From positions 1-32,169 of the forward strand of contig VMSU01000082.1 in the NCBI GenBank assembly GCA_013792005.1: a stretch of 32,169 nucleotides of DNA, read 5' to 3'. Position 1 is the first letter of the stretch. Every line of letters starts with the position of its first letter. This document shows positions 17,360 through 25,361 of the stretch, piece after piece. The notes under the pieces were generated by a model. The model saw nothing but the letters and a program-made list of their open reading frames with translations. It searched no databases and had not been told where the DNA came from. The stretch comes from Desulfobulbaceae bacterium (GTDB lineage: Bacteria; Desulfobacterota; Desulfobulbia; Desulfobulbales; VMSU01). A program made the translations under genes and the position numbers.

Positions 17360-17403
17360 GCTCGGGGAAGCAGGTAGATTGTCTGCTCTCCCGAGCATTT
17401 TTC
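17360..17403 (+). terminator. Rho-independent terminator/attenuator between pstS and pstC
   Basis: GCTCGGG (17360-17366) pairs with CCCGAGC (17390-17396), and AGCAG with CTGCT extends the stem inside a two-base asymmetry. ATTTTT follows at once. It lies 75 bp after the pstS stop and 19 bp before the pstC start. It should end most pstS transcripts and let a minority continue into the permease genes. Confidence 0.85.
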
Positions 17404-17421
17404 ATAAAAAACAAGGACCGC

Positions 17422-19641
17422 ATGGACAAGCAATTCTTAAAACGAGTTCGCCGCAATGATAAGATCGCTAAGACGGTGATTCAGGTTTGCGGTGTTATGG
17501 TAATCGTTTGTGTTATGGCTATCCTCGCCTTGATTGTCAAGGTAACGTTGCCCCTCTTTGCCTCTTCACAATTACTTAACGAGCAGACGGTGGATTTTGC
17601 CGCAGAGTCAGGATTTGAGCCGCTTGCCATTGGTGTTGGCAGTTATGGCGAGGCCTATCACGTCTTTGGGCGGGATGGTTCTGTCAGCTTTTTGAGCCTC
17701 CCAGACGGGGCTATGATTGAAAAGAAACCGGTGCGTGATGGGGGGCCGGGAACGATCAAGCAGATCGAACAGTATAAGAACTCCTTCTATAATATTCTGT
17801 GGCAGGATGGCAGTTTGTCGATGGTCGAGGTGCGCTATCAGCCTACCTTTGATATGGACGGCAAAAGGACCATCGTGCCTTCGCTTTCTATTGTTAGAGA
17901 GTGGTCGGTCCCTGAAGGGGCTGAGCGGATCAGCGCCAGCCTGGCCCGGATATCTGACGATAAACGTTATTCGCGGATTGATCTCCTGACTGACAATACC
18001 ATCTTAATTAGTCATGAGGTGACGACAACAGATCTTTTTGACAACCAGAGCGTCGAGACTATGACCTCGCGGATTGAAGACCCTCTTCCTGGTCGCATCA
18101 CCGCCTTTACTGTCGATGATCATGGTGGTTTTCTCTATGCCGGAACGGATACCGGCTACGTGGTTCGCTGGGATCTGACGGACAGTGAGGCGGCAAAGAA
18201 GACTGACACTTTTGCCGCTACTTCGGAATCGGATCCGATTTCGGCGTTGGGGCTCGTCTTTGGTGGTCAATCGGTAATTGTGGGGTCAAAGTCCGGTTCC
18301 CTACAGACCTGGATGTCGGTTCCATCAGCAGTGGGCAACTCGATCCGCAAGATGGAGAAAATTCATACCTTCACCCCTCATGCCAGTGCGGTTAGTTATT
18401 TTCTTTCTTCTCGGAGAGACAAGACCTTTTACTCGATGTCCGAGGCCGGGATGATCCATGCCGATCACTTGACCAGTGAAAACCATCTCTTCGAAACCAA
18501 GGCGCCGAGTCAGCTGTTTAGTGTTTCCCAGAAAGACAACGCCATTGTCGCTTTGGGCCAGGATGGCAAGGTTCGTACCTGGGAGATTTTAAATCCGCAT
18601 CCGGAAGCCAGTCTGAGAACGCTGTTTGGTAAGGTGTGGTACGAGGGGTACGGGAAACCGCAGTTTGTCTGGCAGTCCTCGTCCCAGTCGGACGATACGG
18701 AACCAAAACTGAGTCTTACTCCGCTGATCTTCGGTACCATGAAAGGCACTCTGTATGCGATGCTCTTCTCTATTCCGGTGGCTATCTTTGGCGCTGTCTA
18801 TACCAGCCAGTTTACCTCCCCTCGCTTTAGAAAGAACATCAAGCCCATTATCGAGGTCATGGCTTCAGTGCCATCGGTGGTAATCGGATTCCTGATCGCC
18901 TTGTGGCTTGCTCCGATAGTTGAAAGTTCACTTCTGGTTATCGTCGTTGGGGTGCTGCTCCTGCCGCTACTTTTCACCGGGGTGATGGTGCTTATTCAGC
19001 CCCTTTACCGGAATAGGAGGTTTGTCAATCGGGTCCGTGGCTATGAATTTATATTATTAGTGCCGCTCTTTTTTGTGTGTGGTTGGCTGGCCATGGAAAT
19101 TGCGCCGCTCCTGGAAGTCGCGTTCTTTGATGGTAATTTTACGCTTTGGCTCTTTCATGACCTTGGGATGAGGTATGATCAGCGAAATTGTATCATCATC
19201 GCCTTTGGATTGGGTATCTGTGTCATTCCCATTATTTTTTCGATTACTGAGGATGCAATTTCCAATATCCCTCCCAGCTTGACCGCAGCCTCCCTTGCTC
19301 TGGGGGCCAGTCGATGGCAGACCGTGTGGCGGGTTATCCTGCCTTCGGCCAGTCCCGGCATTTTTGCCGCCATGATCATCGGTTTCGGCCGGGCGGTTGG
19401 GGAAACCATGGTGGTTCTGATGGCCACAGGAAATACCCCGATAATGGACTGGTCGATCTTCAATGGTATGCGGACACTGTCTGCTAACATTGCTGTTGAG
19501 ATTCCCGAAGCCCCGGTGGGGGGCACTTTGTACCGCGTTCTCTTTCTCTGTGCGACGGTGCTGTTCTCTCTGACCTTTATTCTAAACACCGGAGCTGAAA
19601 TTATCCGTGAACATCTGCGTAAGAAATACGGACGATATTGA
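17422..19641 (+). CDS. pstC: Phosphate ABC transporter permease PstC (extended form)
   Basis: This 739-aa permease is far longer than E. coli PstC (about 320 aa). One transmembrane helix (about 17-42) is followed by a periplasmic region of about 400 residues with beta-propeller-like repeats (FGRDGSVSFLSLPDG, YAGTDTGYVVRWDL, VGSKSGSLQTWMS, ALGQDGKVRTWEI). The conserved linker EPKLSLTPLIFGTMKGT then leads into the six-helix permease core, with the EAA-loop region SLALGASRWQTVWRVILP that contacts PstB. The frame is open back to 17230 inside pstS, but the ATG at 17422 has AAGGA just upstream and lies after the terminator. Extended PstC proteins are known in Pseudomonas and relatives; the role of the propeller is unclear. 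Confidence 0.93.
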   Translation: MDKQFLKRVRRNDKIAKTVIQVCGVMVIVCVMAILALIVKVTLPLFASSQLLNEQTVDFAAESGFEPLAIGVGSYGEAYHVFGRDGSVSFLSLPDGAMIEKKPVRDGGPGTIKQIEQYKNSFYNILWQDGSLSMVEVRYQPTFDMDGKRTIVPSLSIVREWSVPEGAERISASLARISDDKRYSRIDLLTDNTILISHEVTTTDLFDNQSVETMTSRIEDPLPGRITAFTVDDHGGFLYAGTDTGYVVRWDLTDSEAAKKTDTFAATSESDPISALGLVFGGQSVIVGSKSGSLQTWMSVPSAVGNSIRKMEKIHTFTPHASAVSYFLSSRRDKTFYSMSEAGMIHADHLTSENHLFETKAPSQLFSVSQKDNAIVALGQDGKVRTWEILNPHPEASLRTLFGKVWYEGYGKPQFVWQSSSQSDDTEPKLSLTPLIFGTMKGTLYAMLFSIPVAIFGAVYTSQFTSPRFRKNIKPIIEVMASVPSVVIGFLIALWLAPIVESSLLVIVVGVLLLPLLFTGVMVLIQPLYRNRRFVNRVRGYEFILLVPLFFVCGWLAMEIAPLLEVAFFDGNFTLWLFHDLGMRYDQRNCIIIAFGLGICVIPIIFSITEDAISNIPPSLTAASLALGASRWQTVWRVILPSASPGIFAAMIIGFGRAVGETMVVLMATGNTPIMDWSIFNGMRTLSANIAVEIPEAPVGGTLYRVLFLCATVLFSLTFILNTGAEIIREHLRKKYGRY

Positions 19642-19768
19642 TTACTGTGTCATAAATACATGAGGTTGACGGGGATCAGTTGCCGGTTTTCGGTTACAAG
19701 TTCCTAGTCAGGCATGATTTTTTGGGATATTGTCTGATATCAGTGGGTGTTCAGCCATTAATTAGTAG

Positions 19769-19790
19769 TGTTCACTAACCGTTAACTGTC
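19769..19790 (+). promoter_or_regulatory. Candidate Pho box C upstream of pstA
   Basis: Two 11-mers, TGTTCACTAAC and CGTTAACTGTC, carry cores TTCACT (19771) and TTAACT (19782) exactly 11 bp apart. They lie in the unusual 206-bp gap between pstC and pstA, in the same orientation as arrays A and B. The array has only two units, so support is weaker. It could give pstA-pstB-phoU an internal promoter. Confidence 0.35.
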
Positions 19791-19847
19791 AACCGCAAAC
19801 CGATAACCTGAGCAGTTATACTCTTTTAAGCTAAGGAATGTGATTAG

Positions 19848-21449
19848 ATGATGAAGAAGTTTTGGAGACGCGGAGAGCCCTTTGTCTGGGCAACGGGCCT
19901 GACCTTGTCGACTATTATCATCATGACAGGGCTGCTCCTCTATGTGGTGGTCGTGAATGGTATCGGTGTTTTTTGGCCGCGCCAGCTGGTGCAACTGACC
20001 CTCAATGACGGACGTGCCGTCATGGGGGAGGTGACCCAGGTCAATGAAGGCGTTGGTCAAGGTCAGCGTCTTCAGCTCAAAATCGGGAATCGAGATCTGT
20101 ATGGTCTCGATTTTACTTGGGTAAATGATTCTGATGTCAAGGATAGAAGCTATCCTCAAGATGCCTATGTTGTTGAACGTCAGGAATACGGGAATTTCTT
20201 CGGCTTTTTGCTGAAGGTGCATAGCCCTGGCCATACCGCAGATGGGAACGATGAAGGCCTTGACGAGGCGTTAACAAAGGTCCGCCAGGATGCAGCGCCA
20301 ATTCTGGACTCTGGCAAGAAAATTAATGGCACTTTTTCTGATATCAATCTGGCGATTGAGAAGATTGATCAGGCCATTGCCAAGTACCATTACCGGGGCA
20401 TTACTGATCAGGATGAACGGATTGTCGCACTTCTTCAGAAAAAAGATGGGCTGAAGGCACAGTTTGAAGAGCTTCTTGCTGATCGGCAGCGCAATGTCAA
20501 GGAGCTGTCGAAGTATAATGCCGTGTTTCGCGCAGCTGATGGTAGAGAGGCAACCATACCGGTCTCTCAGCTGGTTCGGGTATATCAGCCCAATTCCATG
20601 AATTTTTTTCAGAAGTTTGGACATTATGGGTGTAAATTAGGAGAACTTTTCTTTGCCGAGCCCCGTGAATCCAATACCGAAGGCGGGCTATTTCCTGCAA
20701 TTTTCGGTACCGTGATGCTGGTCCTGCTTATGAGCATCCTGTCGTTTCCTTTAGGCGTAATTTCCGGTATTTATTTGCGTGAGTACGCTAAGGCCGGTAT
20801 TCTGGTTAAAACTGTCCGCATCGCGGTCAATAACCTGGCCGGCATTCCCTCTATTGTCTACGGGATTTTTGGTTTGGGCTTTTTTGTCTACGGGGTTGGG
20901 GGAGTGGTGGATAATGTGTTTTTTCCCGAGCGCTTGCCTTCGCCGACCTTTGGGACCGGCGGTATCCTGTGGGCCAGTCTGACTCTCGGATTACTGACCA
21001 TCCCTGTGGTTATTGTGGCGACAGAAGAGGCTTTGGGGTCTATTCCCCCAGCCGTGCGAGAGGGATCGCTGGCCTTGGGAGCGACCAAGTTCCAAACTCT
21101 TACTCGTCTGCTCCTGCCTATGGCATCACCGGGAATTATGACCGGTTTTATTTTGGCTATGGCCAGGGCTGCCGGTGAGGTGGCTCCGCTGATGATTACC
21201 GGTGTGGTTAAGCTGGCTCCTGCCTTGCCGTTGGATGGGCAATTCCCGTATATTCACCTTAATCGGAAGTTCATGCATTTGGGTTTTCATATTTATGATA
21301 TCGGTTTTCAGTCCCCTAACGTCGAGGCAGCCAAGCCCATGGTCTATGTCACCACGTTGTTGCTGATTCTCATCGTTCTTGCTTTGTGTAGTGTAGCTAT
21401 CCATCTTCGCAACATCATGCGTCAGCGGTACGCCATTGCTGATGTCTGA
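19848..21449 (+). CDS. pstA: Phosphate ABC transporter permease PstA (extended form)
   Basis: This 533-aa permease is the second membrane subunit of the Pst importer. A first transmembrane helix (about 15-38) leads into a periplasmic region of about 220 residues, with a helical part (about 140-210) rich in charged residues. The permease core (from about 275) contains LFPAIFGTVMLVLLMS, VYGIFGLGFF and the EAA-loop region SLALGATKFQTLTRLLLP, then GEVAPLMITG. The N-terminal extension matches the extended PstC partner. AAGGA lies about 12 nt before the ATG, a loose spacing. Confidence 0.93.
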   Translation: MMKKFWRRGEPFVWATGLTLSTIIIMTGLLLYVVVVNGIGVFWPRQLVQLTLNDGRAVMGEVTQVNEGVGQGQRLQLKIGNRDLYGLDFTWVNDSDVKDRSYPQDAYVVERQEYGNFFGFLLKVHSPGHTADGNDEGLDEALTKVRQDAAPILDSGKKINGTFSDINLAIEKIDQAIAKYHYRGITDQDERIVALLQKKDGLKAQFEELLADRQRNVKELSKYNAVFRAADGREATIPVSQLVRVYQPNSMNFFQKFGHYGCKLGELFFAEPRESNTEGGLFPAIFGTVMLVLLMSILSFPLGVISGIYLREYAKAGILVKTVRIAVNNLAGIPSIVYGIFGLGFFVYGVGGVVDNVFFPERLPSPTFGTGGILWASLTLGLLTIPVVIVATEEALGSIPPAVREGSLALGATKFQTLTRLLLPMASPGIMTGFILAMARAAGEVAPLMITGVVKLAPALPLDGQFPYIHLNRKFMHLGFHIYDIGFQSPNVEAAKPMVYVTTLLLILIVLALCSVAIHLRNIMRQRYAIADV

Positions 21450-21530
21450 TGTTCTTTGTTGGGCATGGTTTTCTCAGGTTATTATTGAACTGAGCGCCGC
21501 GGTCCTAACGTAACGTTAAATTGAAACTCT

Positions 21531-22319
21531 ATGAGCCCTCAACCGAACCCCATTATGTCCATCACCGACGCCATTGTCGACGTGAAGGATCTCCACCTGT
21601 ACTATGGCGCCAGCGAAGCCCTGCGTGGCATATCCATGAGTATTCCCAGAAAGAAAGTCACGGCCTTGATCGGGCCGTCCGGGTGCGGTAAGTCTACCTT
21701 TATCCGTTGTTTTAACCGGATGAATGACCTGATTGAATCAATCCGCATTGAAGGTGAAATCCGGATTGATGGTCAAGATATTTATGATACCCAGGTCGAT
21801 GTTATCGAGTTGCGGAGACGAGTGGGTATGGTCTTCCAGAAGTGGAATCCATTCCCTAAGTCAATCTATGAGAACGTGATCTATGGTTTGAGGATTGCCG
21901 GGGTTAAAGACAAGAATGTTCTTGATGAGACCGTGGAGAATAGCTTACGACGGGCAGCCCTGTGGGACGAGGTAAAGGACCGCCTGCATGAGTCAGCCAT
22001 GGGGATGTCGGGCGGACAGATGCAGCGCCTTTGTATTGCCCGGGCTATTGCAGTGGCCCCTGAGATCATTCTCATGGATGAACCATGTTCCGCTCTGGAT
22101 CCCCGTTCAACAGCTCGAATTGAGGATCTGATCCGGGAGTTGCAGGGTGAGTTTACCATCATCATCGTTACGCACAACATGCAGCAGGCAGCGCGGGTCT
22201 CGGATTTTACCGCATATTTTTATCTTGGTTCGTTGATTGAATTTGGGTTGACCAAACGGATCTTCACCACTCCAGTATGTAAGGAAACTGAAGATTATAT
22301 TACCGGTCGTTTCGGGTGA
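21531..22319 (+). CDS. pstB: Phosphate ABC transporter ATPase PstB
   Basis: This 262-aa ATPase powers phosphate import. Walker A is GPSGCGKST (48-56), the Q-loop is VFQKWNPFP with Gln103, the signature is [14 protein letters not shown], Walker B is IILMDEP (Asp183, Glu184), and the switch His is His215 in VTHNMQQA. Two residues differ from the usual PstB words: Trp105 replaces Pro in KPNPFP, and SGGQMQ replaces SGGQQQ. No good ribosome site precedes either ATG (21531 or 21555), so I kept the first. It lies 81 bp after pstA and 29 bp before phoU. Confidence 0.95.
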   Translation: MSPQPNPIMSITDAIVDVKDLHLYYGASEALRGISMSIPRKKVTALIGPSGCGKSTFIRCFNRMNDLIESIRIEGEIRIDGQDIYDTQVDVIELRRRVGMVFQKWNPFPKSIYENVIYGLRIAGVKDKNVLDETVENSLRRAALWDEVKDRLHESAMGMSGGQMQRLCIARAIAVAPEIILMDEPCSALDPRSTARIEDLIRELQGEFTIIIVTHNMQQAARVSDFTAYFYLGSLIEFGLTKRIFTTPVCKETEDYITGRFG

Positions 22320-22348
22320 GCTGTGTGCGAAGTCTGAGGACGTGAGCT

Positions 22349-23035
22349 ATGATAAAAAATATTTCTGTTGAGCGTGAAAAGCTGAAGAAGCAGATCCTGC
22401 ACTTGGGCTCTGAGGTAGAGGCCAATCTTGTTAAGGCCGAGAAGGCGCTGATGGAATTTGACCATCAATTGGCCCGGGATATTATCACCACCGATGCCAG
22501 TATTGATGATATTGAAATTTCGGTGGAGGAGAAGTGTCTGCAGATACTGGCTCAGCATCAGCCTGTGGCCAGCGACCTGAGATTTGTGGTGACAGTGCTT
22601 AAGATTAACAATGATCTTGAGCGAATAGGTGACTTGGTCGTTAAGATCGCTGATCGGATTTTGCTCCTTGCAGACAGGCATTACGCACCGTTCTCCGCCT
22701 CCCTGGCAGTACAGTTCCCGGAACGTTTTCAGCATATGTTTGCCGAGACCGCCAAGATGGTGTCGATGAGTCTGGACTCGTTTGTCAGAATGGACGCCGA
22801 TCTGGCCTATAAAGTCCGGCTTTGGGATGATCAGGTCGACGAGGCAAAGAAGGTGATTCGTCTGCAGATCGATGAGATTATCCAGAACGATGTGACACAG
22901 CAGCCTTATTTGGGGATGCTGTTAAGTGTCTCCAGGAGTTTGGAGCGGATTGCCGACCACGCCACTCATATTGCTGAAAACGTTATCTATATGCTTCAGG
23001 GCCTCATTGTCCGGCACACACCAGAAGGTCATTAA
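22349..23035 (+). CDS. phoU: Phosphate transport regulator PhoU
   Basis: This 228-aa helical cytoplasmic protein links the Pst transporter to PhoR and represses the Pho response when phosphate is plentiful. It has the two PhoU repeats, each with the metal-site-like pattern: NNDLERIGDLVVKIADR (about 89-105) and SRSLERIADHATHIAENV. TGAGGACGTGAGCT precedes the ATG. It ends the pst operon, as in most bacteria. Length is near the usual 220-240 aa. Confidence 0.95.
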   Translation: MIKNISVEREKLKKQILHLGSEVEANLVKAEKALMEFDHQLARDIITTDASIDDIEISVEEKCLQILAQHQPVASDLRFVVTVLKINNDLERIGDLVVKIADRILLLADRHYAPFSASLAVQFPERFQHMFAETAKMVSMSLDSFVRMDADLAYKVRLWDDQVDEAKKVIRLQIDEIIQNDVTQQPYLGMLLSVSRSLERIADHATHIAENVIYMLQGLIVRHTPEGH

Positions 23036-23261
23036 CCATCTCTTGAGGTGAGTTCGGCAGACGGGGTCGTCTCTCCCCATCGTTTCCACTGCATTTCAAG
23101 AGACTCTTCCCCCCCATTTTTTTCATATTTTTCTTCCCTGTTTTTCTTTGGCACTAAGTCGTTGTCACAAAACAATGTCATCATCTAATTGGTAAAAACG
23201 GCATAAGGAGTCGTAATGTAATAATTGAAAAAGCGGGAGTTATTTCGTGACGGCTCCTAAT
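23036..23261. other. Intergenic region after phoU, no gene recognised
   Basis: A T- and C-rich stretch (about 23105-23160) follows the phoU operon. I saw no stable hairpin with a T-run directly after phoU and no coding frame. With 23262-23294 it separates phoU from the small ORF. Confidence 0.4.
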
Positions 23262-23294
23262 TCTTCATCAAAAATTAATCATACCTTCACCATA
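23262..23294 (+). promoter_or_regulatory. Candidate Pho box array D
   Basis: Three 11-mers have cores TTCATC, TTAATC and TTCACC at 23264, 23275 and 23286, an exact 11-bp period and the same core pattern and orientation as arrays A-C. It lies downstream of phoU and about 115-125 bp before the small cysteine-rich ORF. TACATT at 23312 is the nearest -10-like hexamer, somewhat far away. The repeated phase is unlikely by chance but has not been tested. Confidence 0.45.
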
Positions 23295-23418
23295 GGCTGA
23301 CATCCCCTGGCTACATTGAAGAAATGGAGTATTATCTGGTTGTTGGGTGGCGGTCAGCGACTTGTTGACTATCATGCTTGCGGGATAAAATGCAGCGATT
23401 ACTGAGAGGATGAGGGGT

Positions 23419-23610
23419 ATGGCTAGTAAAACTTTACCGCTAGAAAAGGCGGCGAAATACCTATGCACAGTTCTCGATGGGAGGTGCCCAATGGCGATAG
23501 AAAGTTACCCGTGTCCTACTGACTGCACGGTCGAAACTGTTCCATGGCATTGTTGGGTAATCTATTTTCAGGACCTGGGCACTATCAAAGAGGAAGGATT
23601 TAAAACCTAA
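23419..23610 (+). CDS. Small cysteine-rich protein, unknown function
   Basis: The frame encodes 63 aa from the ATG at 23419 (another ATG lies 3 codons upstream at 23410). Purine-rich GAGAGG and GAGGGG precede the two starts. The protein has five Cys (16, 23, 32, 36, 45) with words such as CTVLDGRCP, YPCPTDC and PWHCWVIYF, no signal peptide and no transmembrane helix, which could suit metal binding or disulfides. I do not recognise the family. Its stop codon touches a rho-independent terminator, and a candidate Pho box lies upstream, so it looks like an independent transcription unit and possible Pho-regulon member. Confidence 0.45.
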   Translation: MASKTLPLEKAAKYLCTVLDGRCPMAIESYPCPTDCTVETVPWHCWVIYFQDLGTIKEEGFKT

Positions 23611-23636
23611 GTGACTGATAATGTATCACTTTTTTT
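23609..23636 (+). terminator. Terminator after the small cysteine-rich ORF
   Basis: AAGTGA (23609-23614) pairs with TCACTT (23626-23631), followed by a run of T to 23636. A second hairpin, AGCCC/GGGCT (23643-23647/23655-23659), follows closely. Their position directly after the ORF stop supports the ORF being transcribed. Confidence 0.55.
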
Positions 23637-23731
23637 GAATTGAGCCCTTTTTCTGGGCTATTTCCGCAATCGTTGTACTGTAAAAGCCCTAAAAATTGAA
23701 TAAGGAGCGAATTTTATTAGTATTAAGAGGA

Positions 23732-23748
23732 GAGCAGCAATGCTGCTC
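23732..23748 (-). terminator. Hairpin downstream of the receiver-kinase gene
   Basis: GAGCAGCA and TGCTGCTC form a near-perfect palindrome around one base, 16 bp past the stop of the minus-strand kinase gene. The tail on that strand is CTCCTCTTAAT, which is only moderately T-rich. A transcription end is likely but not certain. Confidence 0.4.
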
Positions 23749-23763
23749 AGCAAGTGATGATTA

Positions 23764-24921
23764 CTATCGGTTGAAAGTGATGAGGAATAGACTGCCTTCG
23801 CCTGGGGCACTGGTTAGGCGGATTTCACCGCCGAGTTCCTGGGAGAGGCGTTTGACTGAGTAAAGACCGAGCCCCGTCCCTCGGTGGATATCACGGATTG
23901 TCTCTCCCCGGTAGTAAGGCGTGAAGATTTTTTGTTGTTCCTTAAGAGGGATTCCAGGTCCTTGGTCTTGCACCACAATACGGATCCTGGTTTCAGAGAT
24001 TATGATTCCCAGTGAGACGTCAGATGATGGCGGGCAGTATTTGACCGCGTTATCTAACAGACTTGAGATGATGACCTTTAGGGCGAGGCGGTGCAGCCTG
24101 ACAGGTTGCTTTGGCAGGGGAGAAACGTTGATTTTGACCATTTTTCGTTGGGCAGTCTGGTTATGAACAGGCATAATAGCGGTCACGATTTCATTAAGGC
24201 GACAATACTCTCGCGGCAGACTGTGATCGGTGTTCTCCAGTTTGGTGAGCAGAAGCATCTCGTCCGCCAGCTCAGAAACTTGATTGATACTATGACTGAT
24301 TACTTGCAGGTAGTTCTTTCTTTTAGCTTTTTCGTGCTGAAAATTGCTGCCTTTGAGCAGCCGTTGACAGAGTCCGCCGATCACCGTGAATTGAGAACGG
24401 AGTTCGTGAAAGAGCATTTGTCTTGTTGCTGTGCTGTTCTCTTTTTGCTTATGAAGACTCCTTACTTCCAATTCCATTCTGTGGCGTTCCTGTCGTTCAG
24501 CAATCATTTTGTGACAGTTGAGGATGACCTCCTTCACTGAATAGGGTTTGGCGAGATAAGCGTCGGCACCGCACTCCATTCCTCTGACTCTGTTTTTACC
24601 TGCCGACAGAGCTGAAAGCATAATAACCGGCAGGGCAGCGATCCTTGGTTCGGTGTGGTTTCTGATGAAGCGGCAGACATCCCAGCCATCTTTTACCGGC
24701 AGGAGGATATCGAGCAGCACCAAGTCGATTCCGACGTTTGTATCAAGCAGTTGGCATGCTTCGTCTCCGTTGGTGGCGATGAGAGGGGTGAAACCCTCCT
24801 CACGCAGCCGATACTCAAGCAGAGTTGCCAAATCATCTTCATCCTCGACGATTAGGATCGTGGCAGCGTTGTTGGGTATTTTCCTTTGCAGAAAGGTATT
24901 GTTTGCGCAGTCTGTTGACAT
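23764..24921 (-). CDS. Receiver-histidine kinase protein (RR-HK order)
   Basis: This 385-aa soluble protein has an N-terminal receiver domain (21-140; Asp71 in LLDILLP, Lys125 in AKPYSVK), a coiled-coil linker, and a kinase core. His172 lies in FHELRSQFTV, where the usual HELRTPL is altered. The ATPase domain has Asn291 (LLDNAVKY), DQGPGIP and RGTGLGLYSV. The receiver-first order suggests that phosphorylation by another kinase controls its own kinase activity. The frame is open to 24987, but the ATG at 24921 has AAGGAG 6 nt upstream. It stands alone on the minus strand after the Pho locus; the partner and target are unknown. Confidence 0.9.
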   Translation of the reverse strand: MSTDCANNTFLQRKIPNNAATILIVEDEDDLATLLEYRLREEGFTPLIATNGDEACQLLDTNVGIDLVLLDILLPVKDGWDVCRFIRNHTEPRIAALPVIMLSALSAGKNRVRGMECGADAYLAKPYSVKEVILNCHKMIAERQERHRMELEVRSLHKQKENSTATRQMLFHELRSQFTVIGGLCQRLLKGSNFQHEKAKRKNYLQVISHSINQVSELADEMLLLTKLENTDHSLPREYCRLNEIVTAIMPVHNQTAQRKMVKINVSPLPKQPVRLHRLALKVIISSLLDNAVKYCPPSSDVSLGIIISETRIRIVVQDQGPGIPLKEQQKIFTPYYRGETIRDIHRGTGLGLYSVKRLSQELGGEIRLTSAPGEGSLFLITFNR

Positions 24922-24992
24922 TTTTTTCTCCTTTGCATTGCCGAGCGATGGTCTTGGGAGATTGTATCGCTGAACGTCATCAAACACGATTA

Positions 24993-25036
24993 TGATTAAG
25001 AAATAATGAGCGTAATGTGAAAAATTGATTAAGAAA
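24993..25036. repeat. Direct repeat upstream of the receiver-kinase gene
   Basis: TGATTAAGAAA occurs at 24993-25003 and 25026-25036, exactly 33 bp apart. Both copies lie 70-115 bp upstream of the minus-strand kinase start. Spacing of about three helical turns suits a pair of regulator sites, but AT-rich sequence can give such repeats by chance. Confidence 0.35.
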
Positions 25037-25180
25037 AATGACTGATTATCCGGAATAATAAGTAAAAAAGTTCAGGGAACTCCTTCTTGTGATAATTCAC
25101 GACCTCAAGGGCTGTTAGGTGTTTATTATCTGCGCTTTGCCAATGACAAATGAACCTCTTTCTGGTTTATTCAGAATAAT

Positions 25181-25208
25181 TTGAAACAAAGAATTTACAC
25201 TATATTAT
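25181..25208 (+). promoter_or_regulatory. Candidate sigma-70 promoter of prfC
   Basis: TTGAAA (25181-25186) is followed after 16 bp by TATTAT (25203-25208). A start near 25215 would leave a leader of about 145 nt before prfC. Apart from this and the direct repeat, I see nothing in the 440-bp gap at 24922-25361. Confidence 0.4.
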
Positions 25209-25361
25209 CAGCGTGAATAGTTATCGGCATTAGCATCTCTTAAACGAGTCCGAATTGTAGGACATCAGAAAAAATACCCTTTGCCATTTTTACAGCTTTG
25301 GTGTTTGTTCCCGCACTTGCCAGTTGTTTTATGAAACACTTAACATGATACGATTTACGAT

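Noticed and set aside
23163-23182. TGTCAC and TGTCAT words resembling the E. coli Pho box
   Set aside because: The two cores are 13 bp apart, not 11, and differ from the TTMAY cores of the other arrays here.
23268-23468. Minus-strand 66-aa frame with a hydrophobic N-terminus
   Set aside because: It starts at GTG with no ribosome site, overlaps the better-supported plus-strand ORF and candidate Pho box D, and no terminator or promoter fits it.
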